Source: Nemania diffusa (taxonomy: Eukaryota > Ascomycota > Sordariomycetes > Xylariales > Xylariaceae). Taken from it: a DNA stretch of 64,000 bases. The stretch covers positions 4,340,001 through 4,404,000 of the forward strand of contig JBBPUQ010000005.1 in the NCBI GenBank assembly GCA_038501195.1, read 5' to 3'. This document shows positions 33,285 through 45,200 of the stretch, piece after piece (position 1 is the stretch's first letter; each line of letters starts with the position of its first letter). The notes under the pieces were generated by a model. It saw nothing but the letters and a program-made list of their open reading frames with translations, was not told the DNA's origin and did no database searches. The translations under genes were made by a program, and so were the position numbers.

Positions 33285-33356
33285 ATATATTAAAAAAAAG
33301 AAAAAGAAAATTAAACCTTATTTTTAACCTTATAAAAATTTAACTAAAAGGAGGTA
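33285..33356. repeat. Dispersed AT-rich repeat, copy 2 (more mutated)
   Basis: Partner of the copy at about 30700-30772. At matched sites this copy has A or T where copy 1 has G or C (for example TTAAACCTTAT against TTAAGCCCTAT). That is consistent with heavier RIP-like change. Confidence 0.6.
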
Positions 33357-33713
33357 CTTTCTGCTTTAAGGGGTTTTATCTATGTACTTATTTTGTATGC
33401 TAATGAAAAATCTCTTAGAACAGCGGTGACATACAACAACAATAATAATATACCAATCAATCTGATCAATTTAGAAGGCTTATTTTAACACTATGAGACC
33501 TGCTTACACGTAGCCGAAAAGTGGCATTTATGCAACTTTATGCATACCAAGGTAGGTACATTTGAAAAACGGTTCGGCTCAATTGACAGGTCGCAGAGGG
33601 TGTGGGGGCTAATGAGAACAAACTTCTGCGCGGCTACAGTCAACCATTCCTCCCTCCTTTTTTCCCGTCAAAACCTTTCTGCAGTAAACTCTGTGAGGCT
33701 GCTACGTGAGAGA

Positions 33714-33740
33714 ACCCCAAGAAACCCCAAGAAACCCCAG
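33714..33740 (+). repeat. 10-bp tandem repeat, unit ACCCCAAGAA
   Basis: Two perfect units (33714-33733) and a partial third in the leader of the F-box-like gene. Confidence 0.8.
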
Positions 33741-33806
33741 AACAAAACGGCAGTGTTCTATACTTTTACTTCAATTAGTTACCTAGTCTCCTATTCATTC
33801 CAGCTC

Positions 33807-35294
33807 ATGCCCCCGCATCGGAGATCGTACCCGCGCGGGACACAAGGTCGTACCAGTCCGAATATCGTGCCAGTACGCAGGCCAAGCCCGTACTGGTTGA
33901 GGTCCGTACCAGCCCAAGACTACTCCGTCATGGAGCCCGACTCGATAGCTCGGACATCGCATCTCGAACGCCTCCCACCTGAGCTGATCCGCGCCATTCT
34001 CAGTCAATTAAGCGGCCTCGCTGCATTGCGTTGCGCCATCCTTAGTTGTCCCTTGTTCTTGAATTCATTTACCGGAAGTTCATCGGCTATAGCCACGCGG
34101 GTCTTTTTGAATGAATTAGATTTGTGTGATGTACGCCCCGAAGCGGTGGCCGCGCTGCTGGCCTCGAGGTTTGCTAAGCCAACACGGTCATCGGCACACG
34201 AATTTTACAAAGCCCATCTCCAAAAAAGAAACTTGGAAGTTTACATCCGTTTGACGCTTGACGAAGTTGCTGAGCTATCAAGGTTACATTCGGCTGTCTC
34301 CAGACTAGCCAAGGATTTCGCCGACGCGAGTTTACAAGAGCTTGTTGCGACAGTGAAAGACGGCCACACTTCCCAGCTCCAGTCTCAACCCCTAGAGCTC
34401 TCGAGACTCGAAAGACATCGCATTATGCGCACGCTATATATCCTCGAGATATTCTTTATTGTCTTCCGTCAGACTTCTATGCTAGACGAAGAGTGCGGCC
34501 AATGCATGAACGACTTCCTTCTTAACTTTGCTCCTTGGGAGATCGAGCAAATTGCCTGTGTGCAAGATTTTCTCTCTCTCCAAGTTTCTCCAAGTACGGG
34601 CGCCGAAATGAGTAAGGTTTATGTATTGAAGCAAAGCTGATATTTCATCACAGTTTTTAATGAGATGGCAGAACATGATGTATACTGGGGAGCGTTATTA
34701 GTTCAACCTGCTCGGGGGTTCGGCGATGCTCGACTACAGGCTTTCTACTTCAAGGGATTGGTTGCTTTAGAGAGCATCATGAAAGCAAAGACTTATGATC
34801 GGCAGCATGAGCTTCTCGACGCTTGGCGCAGTCCATACGCCCCACCCCGTAACCTGTACCGAGCCTTGAAGGATTTCAGCTACGAAGCGTGTGATGAACA
34901 CGCTTCGGTTTCTAACTATGAAAGCTCGCGAGATTATGCTCTAAAAGCTCAGCGCCCTTATTTTGAAGACCCCGATGATGGTCCGTTCAGAGTATGGAAG
35001 TGGGCTCACGAGCCGGTATCCTTGAGACGATCTGTGTATCAGGAGGGGCAAGCGAAGTTACGGCAATGGGGATACGTGATGTGGGACCGGGCCCGGGTCG
35101 ATACGCTGCCTATCTTCCGGGGTATGTGGCAGCCACCGCTATATAATCCGTTCCGCCGATTCTTGCCTGGCGAGCCGGTTAGGAAGGTCCATGAGAGGTG
35201 GTTGCTCTCTCAGCAGCTGAGGTTGCTAATATACAGAGAACAAGGGAGTGGATGGTGGGATTTCAGCGATGAGTCGAAGGTTGTGTGGGGGTAA
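33807..35294 (+). CDS. F-box-like fungal protein
   Basis: Predicted 481 residues from exons 33807-34611 and 34654-35294. The intron is a short 42 nt (GTAAGG..CAG), and phase agrees. Residues 50-90 contain LERLPPELIRAILSQLSGLAAL, a typical F-box start in which a Leu-Pro pair precedes helices that bind Skp1. The remainder is helical and aromatic-rich with no clear LRR, WD or Kelch repeats. Such proteins would recruit targets to SCF ubiquitin ligases, but the target is unknown, and many fungal F-box-like proteins of this build are uncharacterised. The start is uncertain. The frame is open upstream to an ATG at 33540, and a later ATG lies at 33930 closer to the F-box. Confidence 0.75.
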
Positions 35295-37202
35295 GGCAAG
35301 GACGGACGGTCCTGGAGACTCACAACACACTGGCGTCGCTCGACGAGGCTAACAGAGCCATCCTTGCCTTGGGACGACGTTGATATTGTAACTATTGCGC
35401 AATTTCACAAGGCCCTAGGTTAGAAGTACTACCCCTTGACATAAGCATAGCTCTTCAGAGCCATGACAGGCAATATATAAGGCCCTAGAGCTCGAGGAAG
35501 ATGGATGTTGACGTCTGTAGTGATTAATCTAAGCTCTCTGATCATTACATCCATCTCTTCTCAGTTAGGTTTTAGGGTAGTAGTTGGACGCTGGTATTAT
35601 GTATTAACTAGTCGGTTCGTACAAGTCATGAATGAGAGCCTGTATATTGTTGATTAGCTAAGACAAAGAAGAAGAAGGTTCAGCTGGTACACGACTTTCG
35701 GCTTTTTCGAGTAACTTCCATAGTCTTAAGATCCCGTACAGAGTGAACTCACGCAGTAAGAAGCAAGTCAGATTTTCATGTTTCAAAGATCGATGTAACA
35801 GAGATACGAGGGAATGCGATATTGTACATGTCGTATCAATAAACAGTATTTACATCGTATTAACTATGACCAACTTCCCACGAAATTGGTCAAAAGCAAC
35901 GAATACTGTTTAGTCATTGAGCTACCTTAGGTACTTAGGTAGGTACTTAGTAACTCATTCGTACGGTGTGTAATAATGTAAAAGTTAACACAAGGCGGGG
36001 CCCAGCTCGGCTCGCCTCAGGCTAGGATCGGGCTAAAGCGGCGTGGCTCAGCTTAGGATCCTGTTTAGTTACATCGTGGTAAAACCTACCTCCTATCTAT
36101 GGGGTACTGCATAGGCACCGTGGGTTTGGCTTCATGACGTCATTACTAGGTTTCGGCCCGTTTAGTCTGTCCTGGATACCGAGTTTGTAAGTTGCACACT
36201 ATTTACACTTCGTCATTGTGCCTTAGTATGTAATGGTTTACCCAGTTCTCTGGGCAGAGATCTGGGTGTGATATGGTTTACTCTGCATGCCGTATAACGT
36301 GTCTTTGAGTTGTTGCTAGAGGCGGTTGCTGGCGGGTAAGGCTGCGACTATAGTTACTCTATGATACTACTTATTCAAAGTCAATATCGTTTAAACGATA
36401 CTGAAAAATTGACCGGCCTTGATGATCGCGAAGATCATGGCCTATCTGGTGTATAAGTGTTGAATAAGCATAGGGCCTAGACTCGACGGTGAGATGCTTT
36501 AGGTAACACCGTGTATTGCGCTCATAATTCTCGAAGTGCCTGGAAACTAGCCTGAAATTTCAAGATCGGATTTTCTGAGGGATCTGACTCGAGAGAATGC
36601 TGTGCAAGTGGACCTCAGGTTCCTGGTCGTGGTAGGTCAGCGGCTACTGCATCGTCTCTAGCCAAACAGATGAGAGAAGCTTGATTTCAGGTGCCTGAGA
36701 ACCCATGCCTAGCAACTACTAGCTTACATGCCTAGTTCGAGAGGATGTAAACGATAACGAATTTGATATACTATCGTTGTAGTAATTGTGGGCTTCAAAG
36801 AATATTGTTCCTACGTCGTCGTGCTTTGCCGGACCCGCATTGCGTGTTTTGCGGACTTGGTTGTGCTTAAGCGATCTCTAGTTGATGTAAATGCGCGGCT
36901 ACGCTACGCATCGAAAGATAACGGTGTGTGATATCATCATTGCGGCTCTGAATGTGGCATTATGGCGCTGCCACATCGGCTGTTGCTTGGTGCTAGTTTA
37001 AACACTTGTCCTGACTTGCCTTGGCGACTTGTCTATAAGACTCGACAGTAACCCATCTCATATTTCTGGATTGAAAAAATCTGTAATTTCAGCACGATTC
37101 AGTATATCCTACCGAACTTTTATCAAAAAACATAGAAACTTATTACACACCTTAGTCACTTCCCTCAATACGAGCCGCATTCTGTCATCTACTGTCATCA
37201 AC
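35295..37202. other. Long intergenic region with inverted-repeat elements
   Basis: 1.9 kb without a supported gene. It contains a 16-bp palindrome (36385-36400), a hairpin-forming GGCC..GGCC segment (36415-36442) and a second AACGATA..TATCGTT inverted pair (about 36750-36777). A TATAAG element at 37033-37038 may serve the phosphatase gene. Confidence 0.55.
36385..36400. repeat. Perfect 16-bp palindrome
   Basis: TATCGTTTAAACGATA is identical to its reverse complement. The same half-site, AACGATA, recurs as an inverted pair around 36750-36777. Confidence 0.85.
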
Positions 37203-38108
37203 ATGCCTACCAATACCACACTACCGCCTGCCTCTGAGGCAAGGGCCAATGCCAATACTGTTAATAAGTCGGGAAGCAAAAAGAGGAAAATCATCTGCTT
37301 TTCTGATTTCGATGGAACCATTTTTATGCAGGACACAGGCCACGTCCTCTTCGACAACCTTGGATGTGGTCCTGAGCGGAGAGAACAACTCGACGAACAG
37401 ATAAAAACAGGCGAACGCTCTTTTCGTGAGGTGTCGGAAGAGATGTGGGGATCCCTACACGTGCCGTTCGACGACGGCTTCAAGATCATGGATAAGACCC
37501 TTGAAATGGACCCGGACTTCCAAGGCTTTCATAAGTACTGCATCGGCAACAACATACCATTTAACGTCATATCAGCCGGTCTAAAACCTATCCTTAGACG
37601 GGTTTTAGATACCTTTTTGGGCGAACAACAGTCAGCTCAGATCAACATCGTGGCCAACGAGGCCCAGATCGCTGAAGACGGGTCAGAATGGAAGCCGATC
37701 TGGCGCCATGACAATGAGCTAGGGCACGACAAGGCACTCTCGGTGCAGGAGGCACGCAATGAGGCTGAGCTGCAGTGCGAGGACGGCACGATTCCGCTCA
37801 TCGTATTCATCGGCGACGGCGTCTCAGACCTGCCCGCAGCGCGAGAAGCCGACGTACTATTCGCGCGCCGTGGCCTGCGATTAGAGGAGTACTGCGTTGA
37901 GAACGGCATCGCCTATACCCCTTTTGACACATTTGCCGACATCCAGCGGGAGATCGAGCGCATCCGCCAGGAGGACGAGGAGAAGACTGCTGGCCAGGGC
38001 ACCCCAGTGCGCTTCAACCCGCGGGCTAACCTCTGGCGTCGCGTGTCGAGCAAGACGGCGGTGCCCCTTTACACCCATAACCCCCCTGTTGCGCGTGCCT
38101 CTGCGTAA
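37203..38108 (+). CDS. HAD-superfamily phosphatase, phosphoserine-phosphatase-like (yeast YNL010W type)
   Basis: Single-exon 301-residue protein. The HAD signature DFDGT at residues 35-39 supplies nucleophile Asp35 and acid/base Asp37. Ser124 in NVISAG is the motif-II residue, Lys177 in GHDKALS is motif III, and GDGVSD at 204-209 is motif IV with its metal-binding Asp pair. All catalytic residues are present. The alpha-helical insert after motif I resembles phosphoserine phosphatases. The closest named fungal protein I can recall is yeast YNL010W, a cytosolic HAD phosphatase of uncertain substrate. The start at 37203 follows ATCAAC. The frame is open upstream but without an extra domain. The C-terminus after about residue 250 is Arg-rich and probably disordered. 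Confidence 0.88.
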   Translation: MPTNTTLPPASEARANANTVNKSGSKKRKIICFSDFDGTIFMQDTGHVLFDNLGCGPERREQLDEQIKTGERSFREVSEEMWGSLHVPFDDGFKIMDKTLEMDPDFQGFHKYCIGNNIPFNVISAGLKPILRRVLDTFLGEQQSAQINIVANEAQIAEDGSEWKPIWRHDNELGHDKALSVQEARNEAELQCEDGTIPLIVFIGDGVSDLPAAREADVLFARRGLRLEEYCVENGIAYTPFDTFADIQREIERIRQEDEEKTAGQGTPVRFNPRANLWRRVSSKTAVPLYTHNPPVARASA

Positions 38109-40574
38109 GGCGTATCGGGAGGAGATAGCTATCTGCATGGCATGGGCGTTCTGGTTATAATTTGGGAGTTTTCGTTAGTAGATGGCTATTAGACGGGTAT
38201 ACAAAGGCATGTATCTAGAAACCAGGAAAAATATGTCTGGTTTAGATGATACCCATTAGTGTAGTTCGGCGAAGCGCCGAAATGATAAACGAATAACACA
38301 TGATGTTTTTATCCATCGTATTGCTGCTCTATCGAGAATGCATTTTGGAAGACAGGCGAGTTCTGGGTTCTCACCCACCACTCGCGATCCTGGTGACGAT
38401 CCCGCGCGTGCCGGGTTTGCCAGCAGGAGCCACAGTACCGGAATTTTCGGATGCAGCTTGCAGGGCTGATTATGGGAGGTGGATGTCACATACGTACCTA
38501 TACGTACTTACAGTAGTCGGAGAGTCTTGCCGACCTACCCAGCTTGGTAGGTAGGGAGAGAGGCACACCACCACCACTTACATGGAAAATGCCATGACAG
38601 CATACATCTATTAATAGACCCGCCGTTAGCTGCAGGGTAGGTAGGTAGGCGTATCCGAGCACCGTATTACATAGATACAAACCCTATCTACCGTACGTTG
38701 TGCACCTATGCGTAAGAAGCATTTCCACGGATTACGGATATGTCGGAACACCAGAGCATTGATTGATTCTCAGCACAATCTAGCGAGACGGAGAAGAGTG
38801 CGGCAGACCATGATGGGTCTATCACGGAGAGACATCAATGTCGGCGGCCGTAGCATACTGCCGATGTGTTGCTCGCCTGGTTAAACAATGCATGAGATGA
38901 TATGATTCATTTAGGAGAAGGAGGTTGAATTGCCTACCTACAGTACAGCATGCACGCATATCTGCCTACTACCTAGGTACTACTCTCCACCGGTTGTTGA
39001 TGAGTTCTACAGTCCCTACTGAGACCTGGGTTATATTTGCGATGGGTGTTGTGTCAGCTCTGGATACAATAGGAGAAGAGAGGAAAGCTGCATGCTGAAG
39101 AACGATCCTATTCGCGGGGGACTGAAACAAAGTGTGGTGCATAAGTAGCACAGCGCTGGACAGGGGACCTCTACAAGTCTTGGCAAATCAAATACCGACT
39201 ACTTCCCTATCAGGAAAGTGACGGTATGGTGGTACTTTATGCTTACCCTTAAGCACCTGGACCCTACATGGTAGTTGTTCTGCTCTCTGCTAATTTCCTG
39301 AGGTAAAGATCTGGATGATATCAATTTCATTTCAATTTAGTAACAGGAATAATTAGTGACGCGGCCTGTTCCCCGGTCATGGATATAGATATACGCGTAT
39401 GTAGAACAGTGTACCTAGACTATCAAACCACGACTATTGGATCCAGGTAGAAATACCTAACTAAATATGATGAAATGAAATCTCACTAGGTATACTTTTC
39501 TACTACCTACCTTGTATTAGCGCCGTCTTACCCAGTATATGTAGTACCTACACTGGAGCTACCTATACCGCTGCCTACTAAGTAAGTTCCTAAGGTAGGT
39601 ATCAGAAGCCCCGATTTCCGATCGCGATGAAATTGAAATCAGCCAAGCCCCCGTGCCCCCGGTCCTCTCCCCCTCACCCACATCTTGCACAAGCCTCCTC
39701 CCAGGAGGGCCCAGTCGGTACCTTAATACCCTATTAGCGCTCCAGCTTGTCAGCTTGTGACGATGCCTCCCCCCCGCCAAATCCTCGAAGACAGCACTTG
39801 GCATTGACACCTCTCAGCAAGAGCATCGTTTTGTATTAGCCTGACGTTGCATTCGTTCTGGTTTTTTTGCATGCCTGACATCAATTCGCTCCTATGACGA
39901 CTTTAAGCTCGACCTCGCGTTGAATGCTGCACAGCTCTGTCTCTGATTGTCGTCGACTCCTTTTTTTTTACCTCGTTTGTGGTTGCGTTACTTACTTGTT
40001 CATCCGTTGGGTCCTCAACCTCAGGTACCTATTTTATTCATTTCTCAGTTCTATTTATTCCATTGCATAGCCCTCTCCGTTTGGCTTTGTGCGGGGCCCC
40101 TAAATAAGAGCCAAGATTCGAGATCTAGCCAGCTTCATACAGTACCACGGTCTCAGTCTAATTAACCAATACTCCCCTTTACGCAGCAACCAACCCGTAT
40201 CATTCGTGTCTCATTCCCTATTCTGCCAGATGTGTTAACGTCTCCTCAGCCTTTGCCGAGCGAGAAGGGTGCACTGCTTGTTCGTTGGCCTCAGCCGCCG
40301 ACTGTTCACCGCCAGCTACCTATTTTAACTCGTCCCTTACTTGTTTGACTCCAAACAAAGATATCAATATATGGGCATGATCTTCCCACATTGACATCAT
40401 TATCTGACGCACTGCTGAAACGGAATCGCCAAACGACCTACACTACGTACTTGGTCCCTTGGCTGGCACGACCCGAATCGCGCTGCATCACCTCTTTTTT
40501 TACCTTTTTCCTCTCCTTGATAGCTTTATCCTGCATTGCCTAGCGCTCTTATTACGCCCTGTATAGCATTCAAT
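38109..40574. other. Long intergenic region and promoter of the PSD2 gene
   Basis: 2.5 kb with no supported gene. CCTA/TAGG runs at about 38535-38560, 38636-38652 and 39500-39600. From about 39820 the plus strand is pyrimidine-rich, as expected of a long leader and promoter ahead of the gene starting at 40575. Confidence 0.55.
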
Positions 40575-43500
40575 ATGGTTCGCATCATACCGTCGCGACT
40601 GAAAACCTCCGCCAGCCGTAGCTCGAGTCCCATGCGGTCAGCAAAGGGAGATCCTAGCAATGGGAAGGATACGGGGTTGGTCTTGAAGATTGTCGTCCTT
40701 CGTGTAAGCACCCAGTCGCAACTTGATGCCGGGCGCTCGTAGTTTGCTGGAGCCTGCTGCGCTAGGAAGATCATAGGGGGCTGGCTGGCTAACTACGTCC
40801 GATTATTAGGCGAGAAATCTAGCTGCTAAAGATCGTGGCGGTACCTCGGATCCTGTAAGTCGTCGTCGTCGCACCTCCATGGCACGACCTAATACCCCAT
40901 ATTTCAGCTCTCACAACACGGATTCTGACGGTTGCACTCGTGACTAGTACCTCCAATTGAGCTGCGGCGAAACCAAGTTCACGACACACTGCGTACAGAA
41001 GACACTGAACCCGGAATGGAATGTCGTCTGCACCATCCCCATCACCGGTGTCGATAACCTGCTCCTCGACTGCCATTGCTGGGATAAGGATCGGTTTGGC
41101 AAGGACTACTTGGGCGAATTCGACCTGGCACTGGAGGAGATCTTCGCCAACGACAAGGCAGAACAGGAACCAAAGTGGTATCCGCTGAAAAATAAAAAGA
41201 AGGGCAAGAAGCACAATGCGGTCTCTGGCGAGGTTCTTTTACAATGCAACTTGTTCGACTCGACCAACAAAGACGCCTCCGATGCCCAGACGCTGGAGAA
41301 GCTAAGGACTCTCGCTTTATCCTTGCTGGAAACCAATTCTCGGAATCCTACCCCGACCTTGACACCGATGCTAGGTCCAACCTCCGTATCCAAGCCAGAG
41401 ATGGTGGCCCCCTCTCCGCTCAACCGAAACCCTACCGACATCTCCCAAGACGATGAGGATGAAGACGACGAGATACTCGACGACGACGAAACCCCCGAGG
41501 AAGAGGACCCGAACAAACCGGAAGCAATTGAGAAAAGGAAGAGGAAACTAAGGATCAAGGGACTGAAGCGCAAGAAGAGAAAAAACCCCTACGAATTCTC
41601 CAATGGTGGGAGTGATGTCGTTGGCCTGATTTTCCTCGAAATCTGCAATATCACGGACCTGCCGCCAGAGTCTAACTTTACCAAGACCGGGTTTGATATG
41701 GACCCCTTCGTAGTAGCCTCTCTCGGCAAAAAGACGTATCGCACTAGGGTTATTCGCCACAACTTGAACCCCGTCTTTAACGAAAAGATGTTGTTTCAAG
41801 TACAGAACCATGAGCAGGCGTACTCGTTCTCTTTTACCGTTATCGATCGCGACAAGATCTCGGGGAATGATTTCATCGCCTCCACGACGTTTGCCTTGCA
41901 GGATATCATCGAGAAGAGCCCTCGCGCAGACCCTGAAACTGGGCTCTATGATCTCAAGGAGCCAGCTGAATATGTGCCAACCCCGAAGTCACGGCTCGCG
42001 AGGTTAGGATTGTCAAGATCGACTTCGGCTCAGAGTTTATCTAAGGGAAGACCACCGTTGTCGAAGAATCCTAGTACTGGCTCAGCGCTCACACAAGCTG
42101 ACGGTAGCAATGAGTCTAAGCTTGCTTGCACTCCCACACCGGGCTCAGGCTCGTTACCGCCCGATCAGTTGCCAAATCTAAACACTAGCACCGAGTCGGA
42201 CGTTGGTGAGATGGAGGGTAGTGGTTTCAACACGTTTACAATGCCGTTGAAAATGAAGAATCTGGAGAAGTGGGAAGCCAAGCACAACCCGGTTCTTACT
42301 ATCCGTGCCAAGTATATGCCGTACCCAGCTCTTCGGCAGCAGTTCTGGAGAGCCATGCTTAAGCAATACGACACGGATGAAAGCGGCGAGATCAGTAAAG
42401 TCGAGTTAACCACGATGCTAGATACTCTAGGATCTACACTACGGGAATCGACCATTGATTCATTTTTCCAGAGATTCCCCCACAAAGCCGCGAATGGCGA
42501 GGCCGAACTCACCATGGATGAAGCTGTTGTTTGTTTAGAAGACCAATTGCAAGCAAAGAGTGCGACATTGCCTCTTGGCGAGAAGGTGAAGAATATGCTC
42601 CCGGACGTTGACAAAGTCAAAAATCTGCTCAATGTACCGGGCCAAGCCAGTGGCCAAGTCTCACCTTCTGAGGGTGGCTCGCCTACCCTCGGCGCAGAGG
42701 AGGCCAGCGTCCAGCGTACCCAGTCGGACACTTCGACAATTATAGTCCCTGATCTTGACAAGCCCGGCGAAGAAGGTGACTTGTTAGATAAAGACGACCT
42801 CAATGTCGATCGGGGAGAGGAACATGTCATAGAGATCCGGGAGTGCCCAATCTGTCACCAACCACGGCTCAACAAGCGGAAAGATGCCGATATTGTCACG
42901 CATATCGCCACATGTGCTAGTCAAGACTGGCGTCGGGTCAACTCGCTTGTGATGGGCGGTTTCGTCACGGCCAGTCAGGCGCAGAGGAAATGGTATTCTA
43001 AAGTGATGACCAAGATTTCGTATGGTGGTTATAAGCTCGGAGCCAATTCAGCCAACATCCTAGTGCAAGATCGTCTAACCGGCCAGATTAACGAAGAAAA
43101 GATGAGTGTCTACGTGAGATTAGGCATTCGCCTCCTGTACAAGGGCCTCAAGTCGAAAGACATGGAAAACAAGAGAAGTATGGTTTTCTCTCGACTTCAT
43201 CTTACCTTCTAGGCTAACAAAAAGCAGTCCGTAAGCTCCTCAAAGGGCTGAGCATCAAGCAGGGTAAGAAATACGACGACCCGGCCTCCAAGTCCCAAAT
43301 TGAAGGCTTCATCGCGTTCCATCAGCTAGACATGTCGGAGGTCCTACTCCCAGCGGAAGAGTTTAAGAGCTTCAACGAATTCTTCTACCGCGCGCTGAAG
43401 CCAGGGGCTCGACCTTGTTCGGCGCCAGATAACCCGCACGTCATCGTATCGCCTGCAGACTGCCGCTCGGTTGTCTTTAACTCGATTGACTCGGCGACTA

Positions 43501-44207
43501 AGATCTGGGTCAAGGGCCGGGAGTTCTCGATCAAGCGACTCCTCGGCGACGCGTACCCCGAAGATGCACCACGATATGAAAATGGATCTTTGGGCATCTT
43601 CCGGCTGGCGCCTCAAGACTATCATCGGTTTCATATCCCCGTGGATGGAATCCTAGGCAAGCCCAAGCCCATCGAAGGCGAGTACTACACGGTCAATCCC
43701 ATGGCGATCCGATCGGCGCTTGATGTCTACGGAGAGAATGTGCGGGTGATCTGCCCGATCGACTCGGAGCAACACGGTCGCGTGATGGTGATCTGTGTAG
43801 GCGCCATGATGGTAGGTAGCACAGTGATTACTCGTCAGGAGGGAGAACAGGTGCGGCGCGCCGAAGAGCTTGGGTATTTCAAGTTTGGTGGCAGCACTAT
43901 CGTGGTCTTGTTTGAGCCAGGCAAAATGGTTTACGACGATGACCTCGTGGACAACTCCACCGGGGCCCTGGAGACATTGGTAAGATACTCACTCGCTGCT
44001 CAATTATTTACAGAGGTCACTTGCTAATTCGAGGTCTAGATCCGAGCAGGTATGTCGGTGGGACACTCGCCACACATAGCACAGTTTACACCGGACATGC
44101 GCAAGGATGCGTCGCAGGTGACGGAGGCCGAAAGGATTGAAGCGCACCGCCGCATCCGTGGTGGTCTAGAGACTCCGGAAGAGGAAAGCCTACAAGATAC
44201 AAGATAG
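40575..44207 (+). CDS. psd2: Phosphatidylserine decarboxylase 2, with two C2 domains and an EF-hand
   Basis: Predicted 1107 residues from exons 40575-40703, 40810-40854, 40948-43177, 43228-43979 and 44040-44207. All phases agree. Order: C2 domain 1 (about 36-130, split by two introns, Asp-rich Ca2+ loop in AAKDRGGTSDP), an acidic then basic linker, C2 domain 2 (about 282-400), an EF-hand (YDTDESGEISKVE, about 531-543), a CPIC..HIATC zinc-finger-like stretch (about 690), then the catalytic domain. The autocatalytic cleavage motif is VGST at about 996-999. Cleavage before the Ser makes the pyruvoyl cofactor. The enzyme converts phosphatidylserine to phosphatidylethanolamine in Golgi/endosomal membranes, and the C2 domains help membrane docking and substrate transfer. 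Length and domain order match fungal Psd2. The 15-codon second exon is easily missed by gene finders. Confidence 0.95.
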
Positions 44208-45200
44208 AAGTAGGCAGGGAAAATTGCAATACATGCGAGGAGATTATCGAATGACACGATACTTCTTATTATAGTCAAGCGACCCCTTGCCTGCTGGGCA
44301 GTGATGTGCTGATGGAATTACTTATAATCATGCATGCCTGCAAAAAGGGCGCATCCGGATGTCGGTGTGCATGATGCCTCTAGCTGCAGAGCCATAGCTG
44401 GGGCTAAGGGCAATTGGCAGGGTGACGCTATGTCACGAGAATGGTTGACTTAGAGTTTGTGCTATAGACGGGCAAGGCCCTCGTAAATCTTCGCACATCC
44501 TCGCAGACCCTCGCAGACCCTCGCAGGAGTCTGGGGGGAATTGATCAATTAAGAGGCGACACGTGAATGCAGCGTGGGGATGGAGTGGCGTAAGGTGCAG
44601 CGTAAGTGCAGCGTGGTGCAGCGCACTTACATGCTACAGGGTGGTGTTGGCCATGCGCCGGAAGCCGGAAGGACCCCTGATGTAGGGAGGGTAAAAGGGT
44701 CTGGGCTTTTTGTTTACTTTGTGCCCCGCATAGCAACGGGCTATTGACTTTCTCCAACAAACATACTACGTACATAATTCTACTACCGCGCTTATTCTGT
44801 GCTACCGTTCAATTTTAATTAAGCTTTTAATGTCGAGTTGATCTCTGGCGTCTCAGCAGCTACCCATTTCCGAACTGTCCGTGTTTGTCATCGTATTCTC
44901 ACACGAAATAGGTAGGGAGGCTGTGACAATTATCCTGTGTCTTTAGCAACGACGCCTATTGCCTACGTGAGGTACAGAGTACTGCCGCCGCCTAAGCTGT
45001 TCGCTGGGCGTTGGAGCCCTGGAATGCGCATCGCACTGACGGGAGCGACGACCTCTGAACCACTGGAACCAGCGCCAATTGAAACAACCACATGCACCAC
45101 AATACGCTAGACCTGCTAAACTCAACAACTGCGGCTCGGCAGTTAATATCTACTATACTACCACATCACTATCCGAACTCATCCAACACCAGCACCCAAC
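44208..45200. other. Intergenic region with a 10-bp minisatellite
   Basis: No gene. It holds the tandem repeat at 44481-44530 and a cluster of GTGCAGCG copies at about 44596-44630. The right end is the leader of the Msd1-like gene. Confidence 0.55.
44481..44530 (+). repeat. Degenerate 10-bp tandem repeat, five units
   Basis: Five units in register with consensus TCGCAGACCC. Units 3 and 4 are perfect, while the outer units differ. Confidence 0.85.

Larger units (their letters stand above)
33212..33806. other. AT-rich intergenic region with a repeat copy
   Basis: No gene from 33212 to about 33540. It contains copy 2 of the dispersed repeat. From 33540 the frame into the F-box-like gene is open but has no domain, so it is treated as 5' leader. 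Confidence 0.5.

Noticed and set aside
44481..44530. 10-bp tandem array considered as a CRISPR-like repeat
   Set aside because: Units are contiguous without spacers and the host is a eukaryote. It is a simple minisatellite.
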